A DNA stretch of 43,536 bases from Desulfovibrio sp. DV (GTDB lineage: Bacteria; Desulfobacterota; Desulfovibrionia; Desulfovibrionales; Desulfovibrionaceae): the NCBI RefSeq assembly GCF_001936595.1, contig NZ_MLBG01000024.1, positions 1 through 43,536 on the forward strand. Reading direction: 5' to 3'. The notes below the pieces were generated by a model. That model saw nothing but the letters and a program-made list of their open reading frames with translations. It was not told the origin of the DNA and did no database searches. The first letter of the stretch is position 1; each line of letters opens with the position of its first letter. Below, piece by piece: positions 1 through 8,642 of this stretch. The position numbers were made by a program, and so were the translations under genes.

Positions 1-56
1 CGGGGTCCGGGGCAGCGCCCCGGCAGGGTCCGGGGCAGCGCCCCGGCAGGGCAGCG
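1..56 (+). repeat. GC-rich palindromic repeat, two tandem copies
   Basis: Two direct copies of a unit of about 25 bp, each with the hairpin GTCCGGGGCAGCGCCCCGGC (7-bp arms CCGGGGC/GCCCCGG, 3-nt loop). The same design with different arm lengths recurs at 10362-10391 (opposite orientation), 36358-36378 and 43493-43528. It lies just beyond the 3' end of the histidine kinase gene and may also help terminate transcription, although no T-run follows on the minus strand. Confidence 0.7.
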
Positions 57-71
57 TCCTGTGTGCCTTGG

Positions 72-2186
72 TTACTCCAAGGGGAACGCCACGTGGAAGG
101 TCGTGCCGTGGCCGGGTTCGGAGGCGAAGTGGATGGAGCCGTTGTGCTTCTGGATGATGGACAGCGCAATGGAGAGCCCCTGGCCGCCGCCGTGTCCGAC
201 ACCTTTGGTGGTGAAGAAGGGATTGAAGATTTTATCCTGGATATCGAGCGGGATACCTGTTCCCGAGTCGGCCACGGTGACGGCGATGGTCTTGCCTTCG
301 AGGCGGCTGCCGACGCGGATGACGGTATTGGGCGTCTGGTTGTGTTCGCTGGCCTGGGTGGCGTTTAAGAGCAGACACAGCAGGAGCTGGTTGAAATCGC
401 CGGGCACGCAGGGCAATTGCGGCAGGTTTTCGGCCAGATCGGTTTCCATGGTGACGGGGTATTCCTGGATGCTTTTGGCCACTTCGACGGTGGCCAGGAT
501 GGCTTCGTTGACATCGATGCTGCGCCGGCCGGTGGCTTCGGACTGGGCGAAGCGTTTGATGGTGCGCACGAAAGCGGCGACCCGTTCGGCTCCGAGCCGG
601 CTTTCTTCCAGGGCCAACGGCAGTTCGGCCAGCACCATCTCCATGTCGTGTTCGTGTTTGAAGGTTTCGATGGCCTGGAGGGCATTTTCCAGGTCCTGGC
701 CACACTCGGCCTGATGCAGGACGACTTCGTACCGGTCGAGCAGTTCGACGAGCCGGACGAGGTTGGATTGGGCGAACTCCAGGTTGCCGGAGAGGTATTG
801 CAGGGGGGTATTGATTTCATGGGCCACGCCGCCGGCGAGCTGGCCGATGGCTTCCAGGCGTTTGGCGGTGGCGAGTTGCATTTCGAGTTGCCGCAGTTGG
901 CTGACGTCGGTGAGGACTTCAAGCGACCCTTGGTAGTCGCCGTCGGGGCCGATCAGCGGCGAGGGCGAGACCATGACGATGACGAGCCGGCCGTCGGCGC
1001 GGCGCAGGGACAGTTCGTAGGGATCGGACTGCCGGTCCTGGCGGCTAAGCAGGGATTGGAGGAATCGGGCCCGTTCTTCTTCCCGGATGAAATTTGTGGC
1101 TGGTTGTCCGACGATGTCGCACATGGGGTGGCCAAGCATGTCGCACAGGGTCTGGTTGGCGAAATCAATACGTCCTTCGGCGGACAGGATGGCCACGCCC
1201 TGGTGCATGAGGTCAATGAGCGTCCGGTAGAGCTCCTGGCTTTGGGCCAGGGCGATTTCGGTTTTGCGGCGGTCGGTGACGTCACGGCACAGCACGACCT
1301 TGCCGGTGAATTTACCGGAGACGTCGCGCAGCCGTTGGATGGCAACGTTGTACTGCCGGGCGCTGTCGCCGGGGCCGACAGTCTTCTCGATCTCCACGCG
1401 GTCACCATGGGAATCCCGGAATTCGGCCAAGGCCGGCTCCAGCCAGGGGAGAAGCTCGGCCAGGGGGCGGCCGAGGGTGTCCTGGCAACTGTCGGTTTTT
1501 TTCGGCTTGGCGGCCTCATAGTACACCGCCCCGGCCCCGCCGACAAAGCCGATCATGCCCAGGGCGACAGCATTGCAATTCTCCACCCGTCCGGCCGCAT
1601 CGAGCAGGAACAGTCCGTGTGGAATGGATTCAAACACCGTGAGGTATTTGTTTTTTTCATTCGTCAGGGTGAGATTTTCCCGGGCCAGGGCGTCCTGGGC
1701 CTCCTGCCCGGACAGTTCGTTCCAGCGCAGGACGAAGGTGTATTCCATGCGCTCGAAACAGTCGGCGACGAAGTCCCGGGCAGCGGCGTGGTGGACGCGC
1801 GGCAGTTCATCCACCGCATCCACCAGATCGAGGTAGGCCCGCTTGTAGTATTTGAGCATCCCCCAGAACATGGGAAGGGTCACGCCGCGGTGGCGATGCA
1901 CGGCCGCTTCGTGGACGGCGAAAGCGGCAATGGGGTCCTCGGATGCGTCGGGGATGAGCGGATATTCACCGGGCCGGCCGTCATGGCTTTTAAGCGCTGC
2001 GGTCATGGCTTCGGTGAGCCCGACCACGGACACCCGCCAGGCTTCGACCAGGGTCGAGGTGAAGGCCGTGTAGCCGTGGGTCTTGGCATAGGCCAGGACA
2101 CGCTCCATGAGCCAGGTCTCGCTGCGGGAGAGCAGGGTCGCCAGCGTGGATGTCCAGGGGATGGCGAAGGGCTGGGATGGCTCCAT
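72..2186 (-). CDS. PAS-domain sensor histidine kinase
   Basis: A 704-residue histidine kinase. The ATG at 2186 is preferred because GGAG lies 8 nt upstream and the residues before it look unnatural. Residues 1 to about 180 form a helical region of unknown family containing HRGVTLPMFWGMLKYYK, rather like RsbR-type N-terminal sensor regions. Two PAS domains follow (roughly 190-300 and 320-430). The H-box LAGGVAHEINTP places the phospho-accepting His at residue 456. The ATPase domain shows the N-box LLLNATQAS, G1 DSGTGIP, F-box IFNPFFTTK and G2 GGGQGLS. No membrane segment is visible, so it should be cytoplasmic and sense through PAS or the N-terminal region. No receiver or response regulator is adjacent, so its partner is unknown. 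It follows the cyd/ubiA genes on the same strand after a gap of about 108 nt and appears to have its own promoter. Confidence 0.9.
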   Translation of the reverse strand: MEPSQPFAIPWTSTLATLLSRSETWLMERVLAYAKTHGYTAFTSTLVEAWRVSVVGLTEAMTAALKSHDGRPGEYPLIPDASEDPIAAFAVHEAAVHRHRGVTLPMFWGMLKYYKRAYLDLVDAVDELPRVHHAAARDFVADCFERMEYTFVLRWNELSGQEAQDALARENLTLTNEKNKYLTVFESIPHGLFLLDAAGRVENCNAVALGMIGFVGGAGAVYYEAAKPKKTDSCQDTLGRPLAELLPWLEPALAEFRDSHGDRVEIEKTVGPGDSARQYNVAIQRLRDVSGKFTGKVVLCRDVTDRRKTEIALAQSQELYRTLIDLMHQGVAILSAEGRIDFANQTLCDMLGHPMCDIVGQPATNFIREEERARFLQSLLSRQDRQSDPYELSLRRADGRLVIVMVSPSPLIGPDGDYQGSLEVLTDVSQLRQLEMQLATAKRLEAIGQLAGGVAHEINTPLQYLSGNLEFAQSNLVRLVELLDRYEVVLHQAECGQDLENALQAIETFKHEHDMEMVLAELPLALEESRLGAERVAAFVRTIKRFAQSEATGRRSIDVNEAILATVEVAKSIQEYPVTMETDLAENLPQLPCVPGDFNQLLLCLLLNATQASEHNQTPNTVIRVGSRLEGKTIAVTVADSGTGIPLDIQDKIFNPFFTTKGVGHGGGQGLSIALSIIQKHNGSIHFASEPGHGTTFHVAFPLE

Positions 2187-2233
2187 GCGTGTGCTCCAGG
2201 CTATCGAACCGCAAGGGGGACTCCGATGCAAGG

Positions 2234-2262
2234 AGTATTGCCGCATTTCCCGGAAGCGTCAA
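2234..2262 (-). promoter_or_regulatory. Candidate sigma70 promoter of the histidine kinase gene
   Basis: Reading the minus strand, TTGACG (2262-2257) is followed by a 17-nt spacer and AATACT (2239-2234). This predicts a start near 2227 and a leader of about 40 nt. The -35 matches 5 of 6 and the -10 matches 4 of 6 consensus bases. Confidence 0.45.
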
Positions 2263-2294
2263 ATGGCACAAACGGGTATGGGACGGCGTGTCTC

Positions 2295-3239
2295 TTACCG
2301 GATGAGCAGATGCACGATAAGGACGACCAGGACCAGGGCCGGATAGGTGCTGGCCCGGTTGAACAGGGCGGCGGCCTGGGCATCATCAAGGCTTTTGGCC
2401 AGCCGCACGGCCGGGGGCAGCATGAGCCAGGCCCCGCCGAGGCAGGCAGCCAGGGTCAGCGGCCAGGACACGGCCAGGGGCGAGGCGGCCAAAAGCGGCA
2501 GGGACAGGACGAGGCTGGCCGCCAGCATGGCCACGGCCAAACGGCTGGCTTTGGCGTAGCCCAGGACCACGGGCATGGTGCGCGCGCCGGTCAGGGCATC
2601 GCGGCTGGCGTCGTGCCAGTCGGCGGGGATGTTCTGGCCGCCGATTTCCCAGGTGAAAACCCAGGCAAAAAGGCCGAGGAGGAACCAGGGCGAGGGGTCC
2701 GGGACCACGGCATAGGCTGCGGCCAGGGGGCCGAGCGCCTTGACCACACCGTTAATAAGGGCGCGCAGGTGGGTGACGGTCAACAGCAGGCAGTAGGCGG
2801 TTTCGAGCAGGCAGCCGACGATGAGCAGCACGGCGCAGACCGGATTTAAGGCATAGGCCCCGGCAAAGGCCACCAGGGTCCACAGGACGAACCAGACGAT
2901 GGCTCCGGGCAGGGACAGGCAGCCACGGGCCAGGGGATGGCGGATGAAGGCCGCATCAAGGTAGTTGGCCCGCGCGTCCTCGCCGCTGCCTTCGAGCTGG
3001 CGCTTGTCGGAGCGGTAATCCACGATGTCGTTTAAGGCGTAGACGGCGGTGTAGCCGGCAAAGACCGTGACGATGCCGAGCACCACCACGGACAGCGGCG
3101 GCATGACGCCCCGGCACAGCAGGGCCGCGCAAAACGGCCCGGCCAGATCGAGCAGGCCGTGCGGTGTGCGGGACAGGGCCAGATAGACGGTCAGGACAAA
3201 GCCCTGGCCTTGGGGAGCGGCGCAGGAAGCGGATTTCAA
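2295..3239 (-). CDS. UbiA family prenyltransferase
   Basis: A 314-residue polytopic membrane protein of the UbiA superfamily, which transfers a polyprenyl chain to an aromatic or other acceptor. The two Asp-rich motifs that bind Mg-prenyl diphosphate are visible: NDIVDYRSD near residue 70 and DWHDASRD near residue 210. Most of the rest is hydrophobic helices. No ATG exists downstream of the cydB stop until well into the protein. The TTG at 3239 fits best: it directly follows the cydB stop and has GAGG (inside the cydB end) 9 nt upstream, implying translational coupling. Position between cydAB and menG suggests a menaquinone-type prenylation step (MenA/MqnP-like), but the substrate cannot be read from sequence. 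A different UbiA member, for example one acting on another lipid, is possible. Confidence 0.8.
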   Translation of the reverse strand: MKSASCAAPQGQGFVLTVYLALSRTPHGLLDLAGPFCAALLCRGVMPPLSVVVLGIVTVFAGYTAVYALNDIVDYRSDKRQLEGSGEDARANYLDAAFIRHPLARGCLSLPGAIVWFVLWTLVAFAGAYALNPVCAVLLIVGCLLETAYCLLLTVTHLRALINGVVKALGPLAAAYAVVPDPSPWFLLGLFAWVFTWEIGGQNIPADWHDASRDALTGARTMPVVLGYAKASRLAVAMLAASLVLSLPLLAASPLAVSWPLTLAACLGGAWLMLPPAVRLAKSLDDAQAAALFNRASTYPALVLVVLIVHLLIR

Positions 3240-3243
3240 ACGG

Positions 3244-4254
3244 CTAGACCTCGTCTTCCGGGACCGCCTTGCCGCGAAACACCCGGTACTGGTAGGCATT
3301 GTAAAAAAGGACCACCGGCATGAAGCCGCCGATGACGTAGAGCATGATGCGCAGCATGGGCTCCGGCGAGGCCGCTATGGCGGCGGTGACGCCCGGCGGC
3401 ACGATCATGGGGAAAAGGCTCGTGCCAAAGGCCAGAAAGACGAAAAACAGCATGGAGGCGCAGTACATGAGCGGCCGGCGCTCCCAGCCCTTGCCGAGCG
3501 CCCGGAAATAGAGGGCGGCATTGAGCACGGCCACGACCAGGAGCAGGATGAACGCCGGCGACAGCCCGGATGCTCCCGGACGGCCGACCAGATGGCCGAG
3601 ACGGCCGTCCAGGGCGATGTAGCCCACCAGCAGCACCAGGCAGCCCACGGCCCCCGAGCCGAAGCGCAGGCCCCACAACCGGGCGGCGTCCTGCAGTCCG
3701 CCCTCGGTCTTAAGGACCAGCCAGGCGGCAGCGAACATGGGATAGAGGCACAGCAGCGTGGCGGTCACCAGGATGGTGAAGGGCGAAAACCAGTCAAAGA
3801 CGCCGCCGACGTAGCGCAGGCCGTCAAAGGCCATGCCCTGCAGGATGGCTCCGAGCAGGATGCCGTGGGCCACGGTGACGGCCACGCTGCCCCAGCCGAA
3901 GGTCCTGGTCCAAAAGCGCTTGTCCGCGACCTCGGCCCGGTATTCGATGCCGATGCCCCGGGCCATGAGCGCAAACAGCAGGAACCCGGCCGGCAGGTAC
4001 AACGCGGCCAGCACCGTGCCGTAGACCAGCGGGAACGCACCAAAAAGCACACCGCCAAGCATGACCAGCCAGGTCTGGTTGGCGTGCCACACACCCTCGA
4101 TGGTTTCGATCATGACGCTTTGCCGGGCTTCGCTTTTCTCAAGCAGGCACAGGATGCCGATACCCAGATCAAAGCCGTCGGTGAAGACGTAGAGCCACAG
4201 CAAAAAGGCCAGTATCCAGTACCAGACATCGGCCAGGGTCATGAATGCGTCCAT
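3244..4254 (-). CDS. cydB: Cytochrome bd quinol oxidase subunit II
   Basis: A 336-residue multi-spanning membrane protein, subunit II of cytochrome bd, which with CydA oxidises quinol and reduces O2 to water. Diagnostic stretches are TDGFDLGIGILCLLE near residue 30 and VWHANQTWLVMLGG near residue 60. In the second, the usual W-D-x-N-E-T-W form is changed (H for D, Q for E), as in divergent CIO-like enzymes. The ATG at 4254 gives an N-terminus starting MDAFMTLADVWYW; the Met at 4242 is an alternative. It lies 58 nt downstream of cydA and the UbiA gene starts immediately after its stop, so the three are probably co-transcribed. Confidence 0.95.
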   Translation of the reverse strand: MDAFMTLADVWYWILAFLLWLYVFTDGFDLGIGILCLLEKSEARQSVMIETIEGVWHANQTWLVMLGGVLFGAFPLVYGTVLAALYLPAGFLLFALMARGIGIEYRAEVADKRFWTRTFGWGSVAVTVAHGILLGAILQGMAFDGLRYVGGVFDWFSPFTILVTATLLCLYPMFAAAWLVLKTEGGLQDAARLWGLRFGSGAVGCLVLLVGYIALDGRLGHLVGRPGASGLSPAFILLLVVAVLNAALYFRALGKGWERRPLMYCASMLFFVFLAFGTSLFPMIVPPGVTAAIAASPEPMLRIMLYVIGGFMPVVLFYNAYQYRVFRGKAVPEDEV

Positions 4255-4312
4255 CTCTGCCGCCTTTGGGTCTGTCCGTGGTATGCCCGATGGTCACAAG
4301 GTAACATGCGCA

Positions 4313-5701
4313 CTAACCGGCCGTGCGCCCGGGCAGATGGCCGGCAGGAGGCATTTCGTCCATATTGGGCCCCTTGCGCAGAAGCCGGCCCATGAAAAAG
4401 AGGAAGGCGGCCCCCAGGAGCGTATAGGCCGCGATGAACCCGGCCAGGGACAGGCCCACTTCGGTGGCCGACAGGTTGGCCGAATGGCCGCCCTCGGTGC
4501 GGATGAGGCCGTAAACCAGCCAGGGCTGCCGCCCGACCTCGCGGGTGACCCAGCCCATGACCACGGCCAGATAGGCCCCGGCGGCCATGAGCACCCAGGC
4601 CAGATAGAGGGGCTTGTTTTCCGCCGCGCGCCCGGGGGTGAGCCGGCCGCGCCGCCACCACCAAAGGGTCCAGGCCATGACGGCGACCATCATGCCGCCA
4701 ACGCCCACCATGAGGCGGAAGGAATAAAAGGGCAGCACGATGGGCGGCCGGTCCTGCCTGGGAAAATCCTTGAGTCCGGGCACGATGCCGGTCGGCGAAT
4801 GGGTGATGAGCAGGCTTAACGCATAGGGGATGGAGATTTCAAAATAGTTGCGTTCGTTGGCCGGATCGGGCCAGGCCAGCATGTTCCAGGCCGCGCCTTC
4901 TCCGGGCTTGTTGGTGTCCCAGTGGGACTCGATGGCCGCCACCTTGGCCGGCTGGAGACGGCCGATCTCCTGGCCGTTTAGGTCCCCGACAAAGGCCTGC
5001 AGCGGGGTCACGACCAGGGCGGCTACGGCGGCGAATTTAAACGAGCGCAGGAAGAAGGCCGGATGCCGGCCAAGGAGGATGTTCACTCCGGACACCGCGC
5101 CGATGACGAACAGCGAAACGCTCAGGCAGGCCAGATACATGTGGGTGAAGGCCAGGGGCAGGTCCGGGGAAAAGACGGCGGCCAGATAGTCGTCCACCAC
5201 GAAGATGCCGTTTGCGACATGGCCGCCGGACGGGGTCTGCATCCAGGAATTGGCCACAAGAATCCAGAAGGCCGACAGCGAGGCGGCAAAGGCCACCATG
5301 ATGGTGGCGAAAAAGTGCATCCTGGGGCCGACGCGTTTCCAGCCAAAGAGCATGATGTAGAGGAAGGCCGATTCCAGCATGAAGGCCATGGTGCCCTCAA
5401 AGCCGAGGATCTGGCCGAAGAAGTTGCCGACCGTGGCCGAAAACGGCCCCCAGTTGGCCCCGAACTGGAATTCCAGCGGGATGCCGGAGACCACGCCCAC
5501 GGCGAAATTGACGGCAAAAAGCCCGGACCAGAACCGAAACTGGCGAAAATAAACGAGGTCGTGGGTTTTAAGCCACAGGTACTCGATAAAAACGAGATAG
5601 ACGCCAAGCCCGATGGTCAGGGTCGGGAAGGTGATGTGAAAGGCCGTGGTCAGGGCGAACTGCAACCGGGACAGCAGGAGCGGATCAGTCAGGTAGTCCA
5701 T
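4313..5701 (-). CDS. cydA: Cytochrome bd quinol oxidase subunit I (short Q-loop type)
   Basis: A 462-residue catalytic subunit of cytochrome bd. Haem-ligand positions are visible: His22 in AFHITF (equivalent of E. coli His19), His187 in AFTHMY (His186) and Met331 in YSFRLMVG (Met393). Proton-path acids Glu102 and Glu110 lie in FEGTMAFMLES, and GWVTREVGRQPW is near residue 390. The stretch between His187 and Met331 is about 60 residues shorter than in E. coli, i.e. a short Q-loop as in cyanide-insensitive (CioA-type) oxidases. It starts 18 nt after the methyltransferase gene and precedes cydB. In a strict or aerotolerant anaerobe such an oxidase normally serves O2 scavenging. Confidence 0.96.
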   Translation of the reverse strand: MDYLTDPLLLSRLQFALTTAFHITFPTLTIGLGVYLVFIEYLWLKTHDLVYFRQFRFWSGLFAVNFAVGVVSGIPLEFQFGANWGPFSATVGNFFGQILGFEGTMAFMLESAFLYIMLFGWKRVGPRMHFFATIMVAFAASLSAFWILVANSWMQTPSGGHVANGIFVVDDYLAAVFSPDLPLAFTHMYLACLSVSLFVIGAVSGVNILLGRHPAFFLRSFKFAAVAALVVTPLQAFVGDLNGQEIGRLQPAKVAAIESHWDTNKPGEGAAWNMLAWPDPANERNYFEISIPYALSLLITHSPTGIVPGLKDFPRQDRPPIVLPFYSFRLMVGVGGMMVAVMAWTLWWWRRGRLTPGRAAENKPLYLAWVLMAAGAYLAVVMGWVTREVGRQPWLVYGLIRTEGGHSANLSATEVGLSLAGFIAAYTLLGAAFLFFMGRLLRKGPNMDEMPPAGHLPGRTAG

Positions 5702-5719
5702 GGCGGCTCCCAGGCCCGG

Positions 5720-6322
5720 TTAGGGGCGCGCGGTTTTGATGGCCACACCGAGGATAAACAGACACGATTCGTGGAATCCCGGCAACAGGGTCAGCCCTTC
5801 ATCGGCCAGGGCGGCCCGGAACTCGGGGCCATGGAACCGGTTTTCCCTCGGGTGGGCCAGGATAATCCGGAACAAGGGGTTGGCATAGAGCGGCGGATAG
5901 ATTTCCTCGAAATAAAACGCGCCCCCCGGCCGCAGCACCCGGGCCACTTCGGCCACGCCGCGCCGCCAGTCGGGCAGATGGTGGATGATGCCGAAGTTGA
6001 CCACGGCATCAAAGGCGGCGTCCGGATAGGGCAGCCGTTCGGCGTCGCCAAGGACAAACAGGCGGTTGTCCCAGTCCGGCCCCTGGCGCCGGCCGGCCGC
6101 CACCTTGACCATGGCCGGGTCCACGTCCAGGCCGTGGTAGAGCGACGGGGCAAAACGCCGGGCAAAGATGCCGGCCCCGCCGCCGTCGCCGCAGCCGATT
6201 TCCAGCACCCTGGCCCCGGGCGGGATGGGATGGGTGGCGCGGAAATAGGACACTTCCCGCCATTGGGCGATTTTGCGTACGAAGCTGCGACAATAAAACC
6301 GTTCCGGCCAGTTCACTTCCAT
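5720..6322 (-). CDS. Class I SAM-dependent methyltransferase
   Basis: A 200-residue methyltransferase. Motif I is VLEIGCGDGGGAG near residue 40, motif II/III surroundings include GLDVDPAMV, and a DAERLPYPDAAFDAVV stretch around residue 95 is typical of Methyltransf_11 proteins. VLRPGGAFYFEE follows near residue 130. The substrate is not evident. The start ATG at 6322 has GAGGGG just upstream. It is the first gene of the run leading into cydA (18-nt gap), so it may act on a quinone or be needed with the oxidase, but that is inference from position only. Confidence 0.85.
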   Translation of the reverse strand: MEVNWPERFYCRSFVRKIAQWREVSYFRATHPIPPGARVLEIGCGDGGGAGIFARRFAPSLYHGLDVDPAMVKVAAGRRQGPDWDNRLFVLGDAERLPYPDAAFDAVVNFGIIHHLPDWRRGVAEVARVLRPGGAFYFEEIYPPLYANPLFRIILAHPRENRFHGPEFRAALADEGLTLLPGFHESCLFILGVAIKTARP

Positions 6323-6355
6323 TATGCCCCTCTGCTTAAGCTGTCAGTCTCCCAT

Positions 6356-6385
6356 GTTGCACCAGACAGGCGGGGGCACTGTCAA
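6356..6385 (-). promoter_or_regulatory. Candidate promoter of the methyltransferase-cydAB-ubiA operon
   Basis: On the minus strand a perfect TTGACA -35 (6385-6380) is followed 18 nt later by a weak -10, TGCAAC (6361-6356). The next ATG is 34 nt further on, at 6322. The -10 is poor, so an activator may be needed. Confidence 0.35.
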
Positions 6386-6404
6386 GGGAAATCTCTATTG
6401 CCGG

Positions 6405-7094
6405 CTAGCCCTTGCGTCCTGTGAAGATGCGGGCCACGCCGCAGGTGAGGTCGGTGACGCGGCACTGGCCAAAGCCGGCTTCGGCCATCTGGGCCAGGAA
6501 ATCGGGGTCGCGGGGGAAGGCGTCCACGGACTCGACCAAGTAGCTATAGGCGTAATCGGTGCGCGACAGGAAATTGCCCACCGGCGGCAGGATGCGATCG
6601 AAATAGAAGCGATACAGGGCCGCGGCCAGGGCGTTTCGGGGGATGCCGAATTCCATGATGTGCATCTGCCCGCCCGGAACAAGCACCCGGTGGAATTCGC
6701 GCATGACCGCCACCCGCTCGGCAATGTTGCGGATGCCAAAGGCCATGGTCACGGCGGCGACGCTGGCGTCGGCCAGGGGCACGTCGCGGCAGTCGGCCAC
6801 GCCCAGATGGTAGCCCGAGACATGCTTGCGCTCGCTCTTGGCCCGGGCCACGGCCAGCATGGCCGGGGAGAAATCCAGGCCGACCACGGTCAGGCGCGGC
6901 CGGCGGCGGCGGATGGCCAGGGCCACCTCGCCCGTGCCCGTGGCCGCGTCAAGGACGATGCCGCTGGTCGGCTCAAGCATCCCGACCAGCACCCGGCGCC
7001 ACCAGATGTCGATGCCAAGCGACAGGGCGCTATTTTGGAAATCGTAGGAAAAGGCGATGTCCTCAAACATCCGCCGCACCAGGGTGTCGCGCAT
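6405..7094 (-). CDS. menG: UbiE/MenG-type (demethyl)menaquinone methyltransferase
   Basis: A 229-residue member of the UbiE/COQ5 family, which C-methylates demethylmenaquinone (or a ubiquinone precursor) with SAM. It shows the family N-terminus VRRMFEDIAFSYDFQNSALS, motif I LDAATGTGEVA, AFGIRNIAERVAVMREFHRV and the C-terminal LTCGVARIFTGRK (LTxGx(V/A)xxxG signature). The start is the ATG at 7094, with GGGGG upstream; the frame stays open further 5' only because it runs antisense-like inside the MATE gene. It follows the MATE gene by 14 nt. Menaquinone use is assumed from the lineage; sequence alone cannot exclude a ubiquinone role. Confidence 0.9.
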   Translation of the reverse strand: MRDTLVRRMFEDIAFSYDFQNSALSLGIDIWWRRVLVGMLEPTSGIVLDAATGTGEVALAIRRRRPRLTVVGLDFSPAMLAVARAKSERKHVSGYHLGVADCRDVPLADASVAAVTMAFGIRNIAERVAVMREFHRVLVPGGQMHIMEFGIPRNALAAALYRFYFDRILPPVGNFLSRTDYAYSYLVESVDAFPRDPDFLAQMAEAGFGQCRVTDLTCGVARIFTGRKG

Positions 7095-7108
7095 GGATTC
7101 CCCCGAAG

Positions 7109-8491
7109 TTAGCGGCCGTTGCCGGCCGGTTTGACCAGTCGCAAGGTTTGCCATGCCCGGCCCCGGTAGCGCAACCACAAGACCACGGCCATGACTGCGG
7201 CGTAAAAGGCGAAAAGGCCCCACAACCCGACCACCCCGACCCAGCCGTAGGCCACGGCGGCAACGGCCGGGACCACCAGGGCGAAAACGGACACGGCGGC
7301 CGCGGCCCACATGAGGTAGCGGGTGTCGCCGGCTCCCCGGAGCACACCAAAGGCCATGTGGATGACGATGTCGCAACACCCGAGGACCGCGGCCCAGGCG
7401 AAAAGCGGCCGGCACAGGGCCACGGCGTCGGCAAAGGTGGCGTCGGCGTCGTTTGGCCGAAAGATCTGGGCCAGTTGGTCGGGCACGGACAAAAAGATCA
7501 CGGCCATGACGGCCATGTAGACGGCCATGACGCGCACGGCGCTGCCGGCGGCCCGCACGGCCTCGGCCGGCTTCCCGGCCCCCATGGCCTGCCCGACAAT
7601 GACGGCCAGCCCCTGGGACAGGCCGATCAGCGGCAAAAAGGCCGGCGTGTTGGCCGAAAGGACGATGCTCGTGGCCGTCAGCTCGGCCCGCCCCAGGCGG
7701 CCGGACAGGGCAATAAAGACCATGGCCGCAAACACGTCCAGAAAGACCTGGGCTCCGCCCGGCATCCCCAGCCGCACCAGCCGGGAAAAAAGCCCGCCGT
7801 CGAAGCGAAAGTTCCGAAAGACGCCGTAAAGCTTGTCGTTGTCCCGGGTGAAAATCAGCAGGCAGTAGACGGCGGCCATGCTTGTCCAGGCCATGACCGT
7901 GGCCAGGGCCGATCCGGCCACGCCCATGGCCGGCAGCCCGAGCTTGCCAAAGATGAGCACGTAATTGAGCGGGATATTGAGGAGCGCTCCGCCGAAATTG
8001 ACGAACATGATGACGCGTGTGAGCCCCCGGCCGCTGAAAAAGGCGGCCAGCGCGGCCTCAAGCACCATCATCCCGGCCCCGAGCATCAGCACCCGGTAAT
8101 AGATGACCTCCAGATGGCGCACGTCCCGGGGATGCCCCATGGCCTCGAAGATCGGCCCGGCGGCCAGGGCCAGCAGGGTCAGCGGCACAAAGGACAGCAA
8201 GGCGAAATAGATGCCCTGCCAGACCACCCGGCCAACCATGGCGGCGAGGCCAGCCCCGACATGCTGGGCCACCAGCACCCCGGCATAGCCGGCCGTGCCG
8301 AGGAAAAACGAGGTGAGCAGGAAAAAGGTCACACCGGCCGGCAGGGACGCCGCCAGGGCGTCCTGGGAATACCAGCCAAGAAAGATGCGGTCGGTCAGAT
8401 GCATGGCCGTTAGCGACCCCATGCCGGCCAACAGCGGCAACCCCAGCCGCAACACATGGGCGATGCCGCCCGGACCGTGCCAGCGTTTCAT
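7109..8491 (-). CDS. MATE family efflux transporter
   Basis: A 460-residue protein with about 12 hydrophobic segments in the two-bundle MATE layout. It begins GLPLLAGMGSLTAMHLTDRIFLGWYSQDALAASLPAG, and the second half repeats the pattern with RLGMPGGAQVFLDVF. MATE proteins export cationic drugs and metabolites using Na+ or H+ gradients; the substrate here is unknown. It is the first gene of a minus-strand pair with menG and is divergent from the rhh-parA operon (151 nt between start codons). Confidence 0.9.
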   Translation of the reverse strand: MKRWHGPGGIAHVLRLGLPLLAGMGSLTAMHLTDRIFLGWYSQDALAASLPAGVTFFLLTSFFLGTAGYAGVLVAQHVGAGLAAMVGRVVWQGIYFALLSFVPLTLLALAAGPIFEAMGHPRDVRHLEVIYYRVLMLGAGMMVLEAALAAFFSGRGLTRVIMFVNFGGALLNIPLNYVLIFGKLGLPAMGVAGSALATVMAWTSMAAVYCLLIFTRDNDKLYGVFRNFRFDGGLFSRLVRLGMPGGAQVFLDVFAAMVFIALSGRLGRAELTATSIVLSANTPAFLPLIGLSQGLAVIVGQAMGAGKPAEAVRAAGSAVRVMAVYMAVMAVIFLSVPDQLAQIFRPNDADATFADAVALCRPLFAWAAVLGCCDIVIHMAFGVLRGAGDTRYLMWAAAAVSVFALVVPAVAAVAYGWVGVVGLWGLFAFYAAVMAVVLWLRYRGRAWQTLRLVKPAGNGR

Positions 8492-8576
8492 ATACGTCTC
8501 CGCTGGTCCCGAAAATACGGGGCCGGATTACAAGGACCGGGCCGAATGCCGGCGGTCTGTTCGAGGGTGGGGGTCT

Positions 8577-8592
8577 TGGCAGAGTTTTTGCT
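8577..8592 (+). promoter_or_regulatory. Candidate sigma54 promoter of the rhh-parA operon
   Basis: TGGCAGAGTTTTTGCT matches the sigma54 consensus TGGCACG-N4-TTGCW at 10 of 12 defined positions, with the invariant GG (8578-8579) and GC (8590-8591) at correct spacing. The predicted start is near 8603, 40 nt before the ATG at 8643, which has its own GAGGAG. This is the best sigma54 match I found in the window. Confidence 0.6.
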
Positions 8593-8642
8593 TGGCGTCA
8601 AGGAGCCGGACCGACGTCCGGGGTCAAACCGAGGAGCCGACC

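Noticed and set aside
1-56. Two direct repeats at the left edge as the end of a CRISPR array
   Set aside because: The units abut with no spacers and belong to the dispersed hairpin family found elsewhere in the window.
417-2849. 810-codon open frame on the plus strand opposite the histidine kinase and UbiA genes
   Set aside because: It is antisense to two clear protein families, spans their boundary and reads as low-complexity Gly/His/Gln. GC-rich codon bias explains its openness.
7095-7415. Long N-terminal extension of the UbiE/MenG frame
   Set aside because: It lies antisense-like within the MATE coding region on the same strand in another frame and has Arg/Gly-rich noise; the ATG at 7094 matches the family start.
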